Origin: Endotrypanum monterogeii | Taxonomy: Eukaryota; Euglenozoa; Kinetoplastea; Trypanosomatida; Trypanosomatidae | Assembly: GCA_000333855.2 (NCBI GenBank) | Contig: CM007327.1 | Coordinates: 109,611-173,610 of the forward strand | Direction: 5' to 3' | DNA: 64,000 bases | Part shown: one piece after another, positions 12,901 to 21,266 of the stretch | How the letters are laid out: each line of letters opens with the position of its first letter | Position numbering within the stretch: position 1 is the first letter of the stretch | Position numbers and translations under genes: made by a program | Notes under the pieces: generated by a model | What the model saw: the letters and a program-made list of their open reading frames with translations, nothing else | Told to the model about the DNA's origin: nothing | Databases searched by the model: none

Positions 12901-15900
12901 GACTCCGAGATGAATGCAGCTGCTGCGAGTGCCTGCTCTCACCAACACCAGGGATGGAGTCGGCGCTACTCGCATCTGCGCTAACACTACACACAGCGTC
13001 CTCGAAGGCGGTGTGCAAGTCCTTCAAAATTGTGCGCAGGAGCGCTGACACGCTCAGCGGCAGCGCTGGCCGAACATGATTGTCCCGTCGGTACGGGGAC
13101 AAATAAAAAAAGTTGCGTGTGGGCTGATCTGTTGAACGACGGCCTGTAAAGAGCGAGAGGAACGTCCAGTGCTGCAAAGCCTTCGCTGCATTAACAGGGG
13201 TGAAGAGCGGTTGCTGTGTCGGTGGTGGTTGCTGTGGTTGCTGTGGTGTCGGCAATGACGGTGGAGCTGGCTGTGGTGGCGCCGCGGTAGCTGAAGAAGC
13301 GGAGCCACCCACAGCGACATGGTTGCCCTCTTCGTTGGTGTACCTGGTGATTCTTTCTGCTGTAGAGAAGACCCCATCAGCATTGGTCACAAGCCCCAAC
13401 GGCGGCGGCGTCGTTGACGGCGATAGCGACAGCGCCGCACTGCTGTCCACGGAGTCATCGGAATCACCTCCGTGGCCTAATCCACCGAGGCTGCCGCGAC
13501 CACCAATAGAGCCCACAACTCTTCGTCCGCGGGGATTGGCCAACACAGAAGGCACAACAACGGCGGAAAAGGCAGAGTGCGGCGATGCAATACTGGGGAA
13601 AGCGCCCCCGGCAGTTGCTGCCCCTGTGCGCGCCACCGGGCAAGCATCAGATGCGCGTGGCAACACGGCGGCAGAAGCCGGGCTTAGAGAAGACCCGGAC
13701 TCTTCTGGTAGGATGCTTTCTTGCGCCGTCGATGTAGTTGCCTGCACCCACGCCGCCTTCGTCATCCACGCGGTAGAGGGCTCACCTAGTAAGAAACGGT
13801 TGTCTTGGAGCATCGACTGAAGAATCTGGTCACTCGGGTCCATCGAAGTAGTAGCGTCGGTCCCATCACTGCTGCAACAGACCCCCACCCCCGCCGTCAG
13901 TGTCACTGAAGTCCCAGAGGAGACGGTGGCGCCGGCCTCTGCGTTACGATCGTATAGGGACAAGATACCCGTCGAGACGCTGCTATGTTGAAGCCCCGCC
14001 TGCAGGCTACGCAAAACGTTCGTGACCTCGTCCGAGGTATACGGAGCCCGCACAACGAGCGCGTCAACGACGCATTCCATGACCTCGCTGAACAGACCCC
14101 GATACATCGCTCCATCGCCCTCGCGGCGGCCCGAGCCGTTCACACCGCCCCCACCTCCGCCACTCGACCCTGACCTTGACACGCGCCACGCCTCGAGTAG
14201 CTGCCGCAGAAATGCCCCATCACCGACGCTCAGCGGACGCAATACAGAGGAGATCACATCCTTGCAAGGCGACTCCGATGTGAAGTAGCGCACTCTCTCC
14301 GCCACAGGGCCTTCCTCGGCACTATCCGAGGCACAGTCGCCGACATCACCTTCGGTAGCCCTGTCCTCCCCAACAGTGAGTCCTGACCCTCTTCTCCGTT
14401 GCGAGATGGAGTCCATGGACCCGTGAAGCTGCGTTATCGACCTCCGACCTTCGAGCACGCGCTTCATGGCCTTCAGGCAGCGACGGCGCATTGCTTTGGA
14501 CATGGCACCGTCCGCATCAATCGCGGGCTCATCGCCACCGCCGCCGCAGGGCATCGCTACCTCCGGTTCAGCAATGAAATCTCTCGAGGAAAAATGTAGG
14601 ATACACTTCACCGTTGATCTGAGCGTCTCCTCGAGCCGTGACGAGGAAGGAACACTGCGGAGGTATTCGCCGAAGATGCGAGCGTGTAGATATGGGCCAA
14701 CAGTCGCCTGGACGTAACTCAGCAACGAGCTGGCCCCGTCCGCGTTGCCCTGCTCATACACCTCCAGCACGCTGCCGAGGCGGATGCGGGTGGGTAGGGT
14801 GTGACCGCAGTGATCCATGGCACCGCCTTCGTCCAGCGCGGACTGGCTCCTCTGCTCCTCAGCAGTGGTGGCGACGTCAGCCGCCTCTTCGGCGTCAAGG
14901 TCTAGCAGCTTCAGCGGTGCGTGCGACCCCATCAAAGACCACAGCTGGTTCACCGAAAAATGAAATTCCCGCACCGCCCCCATCAGCACACTCTCCAATT
15001 CCTGATAGCTCGCCTCGTGCTCTGGGTTGCGGCGACTCAGCCAGTGGCGGCGCTGAGGGCCATCAAAGTCAAAGGCAGAGAAAAATGCAAAGAAATTGTT
15101 CAGCGTGCGGCACACTTCGGTGGCACGAAGAAGAAGCCGCAAGCACTTCTGGCGGGTATCCGAGTTTACGGGACCGCTACTGATGGGGTTGGTTGTAGTC
15201 GAGTGCCCTGCCGCAGCCTCAGCAGCGCCGTCCGTGGCGCGCCTCCATAGCGGATGCGGCTCCGTTGCCAACATACGCACCGCACGTACGAACTCACGCG
15301 TCTGATCACTCAGCGAGGAGAGCTCCGCCCGCAGTGCCGAACAGAGCGAACCGGTGATGAGTGACGACTGGTGCAGCACCTCCGTCAGTACCCGCTGCAT
15401 CTCCTTCACGGAGCCTTGCAAGGTTTTGTAGGTCACCTCCTCACGCTTCAGGTGCAGGCGATGCAGCTCGACCATCCGCGTAAGGGCAACATCGATAGAG
15501 GAGACCCCAGCGCGGCAGTCTGGAACACCGCCGTCGCGCTGCTGTAGTCTCTCAGCACGATCGGCGCTAGTGATGCTCGAGACTCTTGTTGTGGGTGCCG
15601 GATGCGACTCGCCCTTTCCTTGCCGATATGCGTGCAACTCTCTCATCAACTGCTCATAAGCAGCGCTACTTCGACAGCGAAGCAAACGATCCTCACGGAC
15701 ATTCATCTGACGCACGTGATCGACTTGGGAGTCTGCCGATACTCGTGCGGTTGGCACTGGCTGAGAAACCGGCAAGAACGTGTGGTGCCCCTTACTGCCT
15801 TCCCAGATCGCAGCATCGTCACCTGTGTCGGTAACATCGGCTTCGTATTCACCAGCCACCTCGACTAACTCATCAAACAAGGCCTCGATGTCGACCGCCT

Positions 15901-18900
15901 CGCTGCCTGACATCGCGGGCGTCACTGTCAAACCCCGCGTGATCGCCGTGATCCACTCCGTGTGGTTTGAGAAGACGCTGTGGGTCGCCTTGTGCACCGT
16001 CATGGCCTCCACGAACTCTGGAATAACGATGCGAACCGCAACATCGTTCAAGTACGCGTCCTCCGCCGGGATGTAGCGCGCCAACAGCCCCGGCGGCGGG
16101 TGCTCAACGAGCAGCGGCAGCAGTGATGAGGAAGCTTCCGCCGAGGTCGACTGCGCAAGCCCATGCGGGGTAATGTCCCGCCTGCCGTTCTCATCCACCA
16201 TATCTAGTTTGAAAAGAAGGGGTGTAGAAAGTGTGGCAGCATCCTCCGATACGAAGCGAGGCCGACGAGCGATCGTCAGGACCGTGTTTAGCAGTCCACG
16301 CTCTGCAAACAACGGAACCATATCGCGTACATTATAGTGTACGCAGACAGAAAAAAGCCGAAGGGCAGCACTGGCAAGAGGGCCGTAGCGCGTTTGGTAG
16401 ACGAGTTGCTCCAAAAGAGTGTAGAGGTCACACTGAGATCTCGATGAGGTCTCCCGCATCAATTTTCTGTCGGCGCCCATCGCACTAGTATGAACCGGGG
16501 AGTGACCCGCCACCTCAGCACCCGTGGTGCTTCCCGTGTCTGTGTTGCCACCGACCTCCTCGTTCGGTGGAGCCTGCGGGGACGAGGACGCCGTCGGGGC
16601 GGAAGAGGTGGCGGCGGCGGCGGCGGGCACTGTGAACAACAAATTCATTGGATTCACAGAGATGTGTGCATTGCGCACGAGCATGCGAAGCACGTCAAGG
16701 CACGTCAGGATGGCCTCGTACGCTTTGACCGTGATGACTGGCATCTTCGCCTCCTCCTCGCTCAGCAGCCGCACTGCACCGTCCCTCAAAATCTTTGCTC
16801 TGCGGCGAGCGTGCAGCGGGTCCTCGTCATAGCTCTGGTAATCGACTTCTTCCGCGGGATCCAGAGAGACCAAAGCCTCGTAGTCCACACCACCGCGCGC
16901 CGACGTGTCGCCGTCGCCGTCGCCGCCGCCGCCGCCCCCTGCATAGGGTACAGAGGTAGACGGCGGGGGAGGAAAAGGAGGAGGGAGAGCAGCAGCTGCT
17001 CCCTCAGCATGAATGCCGCCGCTGCCGCGGTGGCGATTGTTGCCCTCGTCCCTCACCCCTTCTTCGTCGTCGTGCTCGGTGTCCATCCACTCGGACTGTG
17101 CCAAGACCCTTGATCTCTGTGGAAGAGGAGACGGTGATAGCAACTCCCTAAAAAAAAAGGAAGCTCCATAGCTGTCGGACATTCCGCGCAGCCTCTCCTC
17201 GAACTCGTCTATTGTGCTTTCGAGAGGCACAGGTGCGTCTGAGGTGCGGGCTGCAACGCTCGGCGGTGCAACCTGCGCCTTTGGCACACCCGGTGCTGGC
17301 GGCATCGGTGGCAAATAAAAGCGCAGGCACCGCGCCACGGCGTTGACGAGGCGCTCGTTGAGCTCCGCAACGATCATCTCTCGTCGGTTCAGCATAGCTA
17401 ATGTACGTGCAACAAGGGCCGGGTAGAATGTCGGGTATTCGGAAAGGATGTGCAGCAGCTGCGTGACCATCGTCCGCCCTCGCGTTGACACACGGAAACA
17501 CATCGGCTGCGTAACATAATCGTCTACGAGCAGTGCGTACTGCCAATGCTCTGCGTAGCTCGTGAACTCCTCCCGCTGAAAGCGGCGCCGTGACGGCACC
17601 GCAGCGTTGACGATGCTCCACACCGTGTTCGTCTCCGGTGCCCGCGATGCGACGGCATTTACAGTCGACTGCGCAACGCGAACCGAAAACCAAAACTTGG
17701 ACAGGTCAGCGATAGCGCCGACGAGTGTGGCGTAAATACGCCGTGCCCTCTCCTTCAGCGCAGCCAGTCGTGCGCGCTTGGACGCACGATCCGCCTCCAC
17801 CTCCTCGGACTCGTGTGCCTCTTTAGGAGACAACAGTGACGCACCAAAGGAGGCGGTGAGCAGTCCCCCCTGGTCATCCTCCAGTATTTCCCGGATCAGC
17901 GGCGTACACGTCCACACCTCGCGAAAGTACTCCAGTGCGCCTGTGGACTCGACACTCATGCGAGACGGGTTGTCTAGTAGCTGATAGGCCAGAAGCCGGC
18001 AGCGTGCCCACCAAAGAAGCAACTCAGGATTCTGAGAGCACTCGAGCATGCTCTCGTGACAAATTGCGTTGGCATCTTCCGTCCTGAACGTTGTGCTACC
18101 GTGCTCGCTACTGTTGATGCCCCCGTGGCTGCCTAGCGGAGCATCACCCTCATCTGCGCGGCCGCCGGCACCCGCAGCTTCTGTCATACCTTGACCAGCA
18201 CCAGAACCGTTGGATGCGTTTCGGCGCGACTGGAGGCCAGTCAGTGAGCTCAGTGCGTTCCCCAGAAGTACTGTGACCAGATCGTTGGCGTCGCCCGTGT
18301 TGTTGCCAGTGCTTTGCCGCCTCTCATCGCCAGTGCCGCGGGGACCACTGTCCGCGGTGTTTCGCACTGGCATCATCAACTCCACGGCTTGCAAGCGGTT
18401 GTCGCCGGTGGGGCGCGTCTGTCGCAGAGTTGTGTGCGGCAGAATCGCAGCAGAAGACGACGCGCCTGACGACGGTCTTCCACCTGTGCTGGAAGAAGCA
18501 GATACGGCTGCGACACTCTGGACTGACTGCTGCGAGACCGAGTGCCTGCTCTGCCCGCTGCTGTCGCTGTGCTGAACCGGAAGACGCATGGGGGGCAGGA
18601 GGCGACGACGAGCCCCTTGTCGACGCAGCGACTGCTGCCGCAACGGTGCAGAGGAGGACGCACTAGTGCTAGCCAAAACGCAAGAAAAAGATGAGATCAG
18701 CGCAGCGGGAGCAGCAGAGGATGTCGCATCGGCGGTGGGGTCTGGTAGGCCCAACAGTTCACGGATCTCGCACATGATGTAGCTGTACTCCTCCCATGCA
18801 GCATGCAAGATGTCCGCAAAGCTCGGAGAGCTGCCCCACCCTTCGGCAATGAGACGAAAGACGGACATACTGCACAATACCTTTCTGGGCAATCCACGTA

Positions 18901-19771
18901 GGACGGAGTTCAAGAGAAGCCCAAGATAAATAGTCGACGGGTCCTTGCAGAACACAATCCGCGCCGTGCAACCCGACACAGAAGCATTAGGGGGCCGTGA
19001 GCACCTGTAAGGCGCACTCGTTGCGGCGATGAGAGTCAGCACTGTCTTGATGTCGCGGTACCCTTGGCGAACCTCTTCCAAGGACATCCGCGGAGGGTTG
19101 GCTTTAGCTGCACTAGGGGCAGGGGCAGCGGCGGTGTCACTGCCCCACCCCCCTCGCACAGAGGAAGGCTGTTCATCAATACCATCAGCTGACGCATCTG
19201 TTTCTACTGACCTCGCAGCACGTTGCTGGCCCTCTGAGGCGCCTGGTGAAGCACCTGATACGCTTTCGTAGCCATCGACTAAGGTCATGAGCGGTCTCCC
19301 CGTGCTGTTCTCATACCGCAGGACAGGCTTGCCTAGCACGCCCCACCACCGCGTCATGGCGCTCACACGCGACTCGCTCAGCACCGACAGCGGACTGGTG
19401 TCCATGAGATTGAACAAAACGCGATCGTTCAGCATTGCCTCCATCATACGCGGCACGTGGCGCACCTCCCACCGAGGATCCCGCAGCAGCCGCGTGTATT
19501 GAGACACAAGAGGCGCGAAGCAGACCGGGGGCAATGCCCGCACGGCGTCGCGCAGCTGCGTATCACCGCGATACGGTGGAACGTTCGTCTCATCCTCGGA
19601 TGCACCCATCTGTAGAACACGCCACTCACGCCCATTCGACTCAAAGCGGATGTAATCGCCCTGATTGTCCAAGGCTACGCTATCGCCAGCAGAGATGTTC
19701 CAGGGAAGCTGCATATTCTGCGTCTCGGCAGAGAAGGTGTCGAACAGCTGGGCTAGGAGCTGTGGATCCAT
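908..19771 (-). CDS. Giant HECT-type E3 ubiquitin ligase (HUWE1/UPL1/TOM1-like)
   Basis: A HECT E3 accepts ubiquitin from an E2 on a catalytic cysteine and transfers it to substrates. The protein is 6,287 residues, against roughly 3,300-4,400 for yeast Tom1, plant UPL1 and human HUWE1. The HECT domain fills about the last 350 residues. The catalytic cysteine, in the classic HTCFN motif, is residue 6254 (codon 1010-1012), 34 residues from the C-terminus. Two ubiquitin-binding UBM/DUF4414-type motifs lie near residues 4837 and 4880. A ZZ-like zinc finger (C-x2-C-x8-C-x2-C-x2-C-x4-C-x2-C) sits near 5500-5535, a small Cys/His cluster near 2877-2900, and an extended Asp/Glu tract near 4445-4490. 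Long Ser/Ala/Gly-rich linkers separate them. The frame is open to 20005, but the extra N-terminal stretch has no ATG and merely translates the pyrimidine tract, so I start at the first ATG (MDPQ). Family assignment is firm; substrates are unknown. Confidence 0.95.
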   Translation of the reverse strand: MDPQLLAQLFDTFSAETQNMQLPWNISAGDSVALDNQGDYIRFESNGREWRVLQMGASEDETNVPPYRGDTQLRDAVRALPPVCFAPLVSQYTRLLRDPRWEVRHVPRMMEAMLNDRVLFNLMDTSPLSVLSESRVSAMTRWWGVLGKPVLRYENSTGRPLMTLVDGYESVSGASPGASEGQQRAARSVETDASADGIDEQPSSVRGGWGSDTAAAPAPSAAKANPPRMSLEEVRQGYRDIKTVLTLIAATSAPYRCSRPPNASVSGCTARIVFCKDPSTIYLGLLLNSVLRGLPRKVLCSMSVFRLIAEGWGSSPSFADILHAAWEEYSYIMCEIRELLGLPDPTADATSSAAPAALISSFSCVLASTSASSSAPLRQQSLRRQGARRRLLPPMRLPVQHSDSSGQSRHSVSQQSVQSVAAVSASSSTGGRPSSGASSSAAILPHTTLRQTRPTGDNRLQAVELMMPVRNTADSGPRGTGDERRQSTGNNTGDANDLVTVLLGNALSSLTGLQSRRNASNGSGAGQGMTEAAGAGGRADEGDAPLGSHGGINSSEHGSTTFRTEDANAICHESMLECSQNPELLLWWARCRLLAYQLLDNPSRMSVESTGALEYFREVWTCTPLIREILEDDQGGLLTASFGASLLSPKEAHESEEVEADRASKRARLAALKERARRIYATLVGAIADLSKFWFSVRVAQSTVNAVASRAPETNTVWSIVNAAVPSRRRFQREEFTSYAEHWQYALLVDDYVTQPMCFRVSTRGRTMVTQLLHILSEYPTFYPALVARTLAMLNRREMIVAELNERLVNAVARCLRFYLPPMPPAPGVPKAQVAPPSVAARTSDAPVPLESTIDEFEERLRGMSDSYGASFFFRELLSPSPLPQRSRVLAQSEWMDTEHDDEEGVRDEGNNRHRGSGGIHAEGAAAALPPPFPPPPSTSVPYAGGGGGGDGDGDTSARGGVDYEALVSLDPAEEVDYQSYDEDPLHARRRAKILRDGAVRLLSEEEAKMPVITVKAYEAILTCLDVLRMLVRNAHISVNPMNLLFTVPAAAAATSSAPTASSSPQAPPNEEVGGNTDTGSTTGAEVAGHSPVHTSAMGADRKLMRETSSRSQCDLYTLLEQLVYQTRYGPLASAALRLFSVCVHYNVRDMVPLFAERGLLNTVLTIARRPRFVSEDAATLSTPLLFKLDMVDENGRRDITPHGLAQSTSAEASSSLLPLLVEHPPPGLLARYIPAEDAYLNDVAVRIVIPEFVEAMTVHKATHSVFSNHTEWITAITRGLTVTPAMSGSEAVDIEALFDELVEVAGEYEADVTDTGDDAAIWEGSKGHHTFLPVSQPVPTARVSADSQVDHVRQMNVREDRLLRCRSSAAYEQLMRELHAYRQGKGESHPAPTTRVSSITSADRAERLQQRDGGVPDCRAGVSSIDVALTRMVELHRLHLKREEVTYKTLQGSVKEMQRVLTEVLHQSSLITGSLCSALRAELSSLSDQTREFVRAVRMLATEPHPLWRRATDGAAEAAAGHSTTTNPISSGPVNSDTRQKCLRLLLRATEVCRTLNNFFAFFSAFDFDGPQRRHWLSRRNPEHEASYQELESVLMGAVREFHFSVNQLWSLMGSHAPLKLLDLDAEEAADVATTAEEQRSQSALDEGGAMDHCGHTLPTRIRLGSVLEVYEQGNADGASSLLSYVQATVGPYLHARIFGEYLRSVPSSSRLEETLRSTVKCILHFSSRDFIAEPEVAMPCGGGGDEPAIDADGAMSKAMRRRCLKAMKRVLEGRRSITQLHGSMDSISQRRRGSGLTVGEDRATEGDVGDCASDSAEEGPVAERVRYFTSESPCKDVISSVLRPLSVGDGAFLRQLLEAWRVSRSGSSGGGGGGVNGSGRREGDGAMYRGLFSEVMECVVDALVVRAPYTSDEVTNVLRSLQAGLQHSSVSTGILSLYDRNAEAGATVSSGTSVTLTAGVGVCCSSDGTDATTSMDPSDQILQSMLQDNRFLLGEPSTAWMTKAAWVQATTSTAQESILPEESGSSLSPASAAVLPRASDACPVARTGAATAGGAFPSIASPHSAFSAVVVPSVLANPRGRRVVGSIGGRGSLGGLGHGGDSDDSVDSSAALSLSPSTTPPPLGLVTNADGVFSTAERITRYTNEEGNHVAVGGSASSATAAPPQPAPPSLPTPQQPQQPPPTQQPLFTPVNAAKALQHWTFLSLFTGRRSTDQPTRNFFYLSPYRRDNHVRPALPLSVSALLRTILKDLHTAFEDAVCSVSADASSADSIPGVGESRHSQQLHSSRSRMKQRNRHSSDNEVTPTMADSQERLHTVRPQPRHSSRTGVSASNDSGGNSATASTRAHKGCVWFGLDSRALVVVKLPSSIDVEGCLRGINFAAARRVLWELAVLGSVCAGGNGSMPEWESASMQDMLTSVMQFMILLSRLFFSDHAASATNVTEAPGESSTTFETAAATPAPLSQAAAALKDQLQRYLVYMAVLVMNFLECSDARTRGRHCHHVESLLYCILDVWPSLPGFPMVPHMYVAAMEAIAQLKPDTLSRMSFRALSRQWQDTTENSASVTVTADAADRAETLPNPPSPHLDDGQEAHPRSDPREGEEEDGGHVQDSREGTSPENTSGGAGPVSQSPEANSGSSHHIRATPPSPRSALTYEQFFPILARIQQSTRSQLNASLSAANEWSRALPWVCNVAAGQVFPLDTLSEAGYRLLRKRVCRALWNMWSVTTFAEQQYVVAYILHRVLSNVRDNVVLLEYVGVLLSQLRGVVLVEALALTQLPRAIVKAVHRAIEEVAAEQHAEEARLQTLNCPSDPATAAAQREYRQRRRRYYARTQMVLHGQLVSFLSVFQSVRSDAPLVAYLSDHTALAQPQVQTMGMQCSYFDATRNTFCWCGHQCHRQHVVPVNGQRGRDSEEHRFALNAFGEGTQRVLDEVISVLEHHGFPYLPDIAGSTTPARGTSCAEGAASENQAMTGPYVSSAASVPAQGSGHPQAHRPPQRVVRVPSPAGTVNPNPTQGPSHNLNEVPQRTWRREQMPREHLSTTGSVPADTPGQRGDASRGDHGSASAGRRAGLSPEALVMVEAIGMENYVRLLRGEGLPWVPRSSGSAQPSPSSSRQARGGSSAPAESGNNRVELDEEALDVLTHFSAAFGLTPPEGSSLRHRLLNPLTSAELRSDPLPRSIIPHFALFGRDVCEEVMRMSLDFIAARLRDEEADRVDAEAERDEQHLLLLQQQPPPPPQYSIGSVPLSAVAGDSRSVDGVLSTPPQFPSSPVASPVSAATLPFVGVPPTSAAPVSTAKGLASRLVLPRVEVVECSVGEVMIHFLLICFSTYYNTCMHLVRTHRPAGSSIASTTPSAVAGKSTSLASSSGTAADVTGGYTGSLGVMCAYITQLDTPDNEKATLLSGLLLTDMARLEEDVWQQMVTVLQTTVQVHQQGQRLTEKAYAALMTSHRLTRASMGGAPVASLSPSRTAGKACVAANRKGCSHRRPHGPVHVSPPSATVAVHSAPSQPAEAMEEELYSTSGTPGTAKSGEVAEAATAAHHYLIPLSIFLANLELYIIRHPIAFYHAFCRYCEVRWVRAAAGEVPAAWLGVWVRPRPQTAGAPSAGVRGHGSRATRRFRSGAVSTLSHDFVERVQCFMQYLTRNVESFPGRTAQGATVLSSLLQLPGVFEALLSPNFQIPVPTMYAEFLTSTAAAHGTTSSFAEAAAGSASVFGGGEGEHTTSVECRGGGDPATPASVSLNVVPPFLAIALYLCPALVGTGRNTTTTTSSATTSNGGGAAGGGRHTAAGNVDFATALFIHDPIAVSEAVVRTLKALVAALEVSSMSDTPTTVASSQTAAGSANERITSSHRAVNEEAVVVSTHESVAAPATSSAVSPLEGEEEQRERDALSQQQQQQQRQLETKETFCRLKKSFTRCLHDVLCFLERGSPLPAVVALPARQRATSQHLGVNSVVHQTFLRFFEHLGRLGLLEILFRVCRLQSCEHGRDATSLLQLLGYQLLAMGEFRLAESLSPLQRRYAEKQGEVLQDLSAPRDDATMDQWVDQRLEPLRGRPGAVALRGENSDTLARRTSLRFERTERGGQHRAFDQSGATRSRVTTHGGAEGDGDARAPGSVQATATGFATDANSGLRLPDTQILTELLSFEEVEEGQEEWNVVASDYESAGDHESDNGNRTDSSSSSSSSTESSGEFDGGVGHDEEAPSGRAGGRDTWPPIQPVRHTGSMRFVQSSGGNEEVLSADVQPTVQRRSSPQALSPSASTADATVERIFENLQRSVSATGPQRMSSLLMSRADGAVRGSAGDSEEEYAYRRPVTLETYEDAVLRSLRAEDAMERHRHYGLGTENTEAATEVDYDVDYSNPDEHGNALYADVAVSDSAGAEENIDRLFRSEPEGSGFFVPPRFSIPQVGASGDRRRGGNMEGDEDDALEGRRDSDSGNSERDLDHPVNEEYSEDEEDEEDETYGDDDDDDEGEEGEEEEGEDTALLYYDGTGNFLSAGEDRQEDAAPGVYAPETAAEGGEAGTLRHGTAQQMAVGFSSINGQSVMSTRAIGAMVERAPSFAACAYRAILLAVRPLAAHNVADTEIPPLPVLHATEEEAPKEVPEPEASRRDSCFHDSGANPLHQLSVEGHEPIRGAGGDVRSGPSQRNLVASRDTTTVSRMSALLQQRSLPTSTRFRSPLSVAGGHVHTPSDQLMRRGRDSHSPLEGTGPRTTRRPAEGVSLTTPSLTAVAVSHSPPPAADPTPGAGEARAQSEELNEASEMLESLTTRILELFAVSDNFRGGASPGESLPSALATQGDAVASEQAANTGVTTDSPATPVPVQPAAPEPWEGILNPQFLIEMPEDVRSEILFDSMNVLRSSSEREVRGQRTRLYPGFLEALPEDARRHAMEVEARWVRVTGADNNANELYQTLLLVDAETRRDLLLQCDLELLRSYPEVLREATELRAEVERAREEAELAAQREQERRQRQREQAAQLLRQSDQRPRGMLTLFSWDNLRDSRGGGAAPPPASGVRTNLSVLESMNTVEGVTRVLFGATSQLYEVLNYELFSVSRRYRCEAVLHALDPPTSWPGHHAAGPHGGRAATGEGARSSGLVLSPLRDEDETHGPLGLGLPRSSNRGGHTLIRRAPPRGAPMAAAGAAAASSRLTPIPLPSLQLPPSADPMSSNSAAPPSSALPHPPINRGGDGSALEGDHSASRSTSVGAAAAAAAVPSTSLAALSESMVPVQESVHHSLALPLPHVSTDIVSRCIELLRLRSTAPLALPNNRLTSVSCLDEELQRVMQLLMSSEAAATRIACQLLDLMASTPTMMSTEDVFPDGAVGTVKSSIATVNTTAAARVSPFSLSVPSLHSARTLSTSQLAANRQFIKDATMLFVSLVKQNQSMVASFFLLPDGAVDTSTLKSLDAPLDEVEQRVADCGLWNRLWRVARQHVHVPSFMLALDKLLQQLLRCQRSMLMASDDNEVSSTADPNGNEPLTESLVEHPRHPHRLQWTNIRLLSNYEEGGYLCNICGTNPGFDYCFHCSSCQFDLCANCSRERLTLAEMQKRMRRAAARMLQHAPETVKSMMRLLRHPLCRSDTAMSVVQLMSLGLQECGSREGVGMFSGDVAGSLHGGGPSVSPIQILEEELVELADSRVRAMKIARDEFRQEVHAILQARPNGNATATGVSVAAPAPSRPQLGTGTSSSGFSSRPTWQQLRIPEGYIFDTDTVMALLVKLDIKNSEGDVIPLLFEPYVATMRSEPRAFTMLWRASQAYLLDVSTLLEHVTPKEMLPLPSCVSSILQTFCKYHLSESRLLGTSASARALTDSRTSLSGETEHFLRASTNPSSVSDRAVRELAEQPDAAQCMTAAGTRLSEEGPKSSEELLHRRLPRVVRMLLEDNRTTLNTLLYWDGNLIKNAFSFLKYEPNLIDFHFKLSDFRQRLGMRRGPNILLRVNRQTCLLDSFKELQKVKSFGGQLHIRFHGEEGADAGGLTREWLKLLSEALVDESYALFIHSQDGMSFQPNPFSSVNHNHLEYFQFAGVVTGLAIAHNVPIDIHFTRAFYRHIIGHRPVFSDLQSFDPELYTNLNWIMENDVTDLGLTFAVNYDRFGSVEEEELEPSGKDKTVTNANKQQYVRLLCEFHMTRRTEDQLLRFLKGFYAVIPRREIQCFTEKELELVISGMPNIDIEDLRTHTVYEGYSSTSPQVRWFWEAVGSMSKEDLANLLQFTTGSSKVPHGGFGHLEGSNGRSLPFTISRWAVSKDDLLPQAHTCFNKIDLPVYSTAAVLREKLMLAITYGSMGFTMV

Positions 19772-21227
19772 GATGAAGTCGGGGGGGGGGGGATATAAGA
19801 AAGGCTCCAGAAAAGGAATGAGAAGGCGTACGAGAGCCTCGTGTGTGTGACCGTGTAAGAGAAAGGGGAAGGTGGAAAAAAAAAAGAGGGGTAGAGTCGT
19901 ACGCAGCGAACCTGTGATCTCAGCCGGCTGAGATGATACGGGGAAAAAGACTTCGCAGACTGCTCGTGTCAATACAACTGTCACTGAACAACAAACAACA
20001 AACAAACTAAACTAAGCAACGACAAAATGAAGAAAGGGAAAAGGGGGACGTTCCTCCTCAATGGATAAAAGGAGTGGCAATCGCGACACAATACAAATGC
20101 GTGATCGTAATTTTATCCGTGCACTTATGTATGTACACAAAAGATTCTGATGTAATGTGTGTGTGTATGTGTGTGTGTGTGGGGGGGGGGGGAGGGGGGG
20201 AGTAGGGGCTCAGCGAGTATGGCGCTCCCGGGGAAGGGGACAAGATGGACGGGAGGAACACAGCCTGAATATCAACGGCAGCCTACAGTCAACCACAGCG
20301 TAATAAAAAATCAGAGAGCGAGAGAAAGATTGCGCACGCACACAGACAGACAAAAAAAAAAAAAAAGAGTGCGCCAGAAATGAAAATACGCACTTGTTCT
20401 TCACACGTACGCACGCACGCACACTTACACGTCGAAAAAAAAAAGGGGGGAAGGGAAGACGTAACCGTTGAAGAGCAGACGTCGCAAATAAAGCTCACCA
20501 ACAATCGCCAGCGGAATCCCCCTTTTCCCGGCCTCCCCTGTGCCACACTTGGGAGGGGGTGGGGGGGGGGGGGGCCAAGAGACGGAAGATGCGTCAGTCA
20601 GACAAAACAAAAAACGTGAGGCAAACAACAGCACAACACTCAAACGCTGACGGCCACCAGAGCAACAACCCTCCAATACCTTTTCTTTGAAGGTGTAGGA
20701 AAACAGAGGACTCCCTCACACAGAACTATGCGCACACACACGCTACCCGGTAGCTCTGAGCAACGGAGAAATATGAGCAGCACCAGCAGCAGCACCAGCA
20801 ATATGCCAAAAAGAGAACAGAAAGTAACGAGAGGGAGACACACACAGGAAAAAGAAGAACCCAGGGTTAACAAAGGGAAGGCGAAAAAAACAGAAAAAAA
20901 AAACAGAAAAGAAAAAATATTCCCTATTCGATCAAAGTGTGTGTGGGTGCGTGCGCACCAGAGCTATGTTCTGCAAGCAACGAGTAACTGTCTATGTTGG
21001 TTGGTTGGTTGGGGAGGGTGATATATATATATAATATATATATATATATGTGTGTGTGTGTGAGGGGTGTGTGTGATGTCTGTTGCCAAGACGAAGAAAT
21101 ACGCAAAAAAAAAAAATTGATCAGCCGATCAACAACAACAACAGCAGTCGCACTGGTGAGAGGGAAGGAGGATGGAGAACGGCAATCAAAACGGGTAACG
21201 GGGAAAGAGCCAAACTCACAGATAAGG

Positions 21228-21266
<39 letters not shown>

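Noticed and set aside
19772..20005. N-terminal extension of the HECT ligase by 78 residues
   Set aside because: It begins with TTG, contains no ATG and translates the pyrimidine tract upstream of the predicted spliced-leader acceptor.
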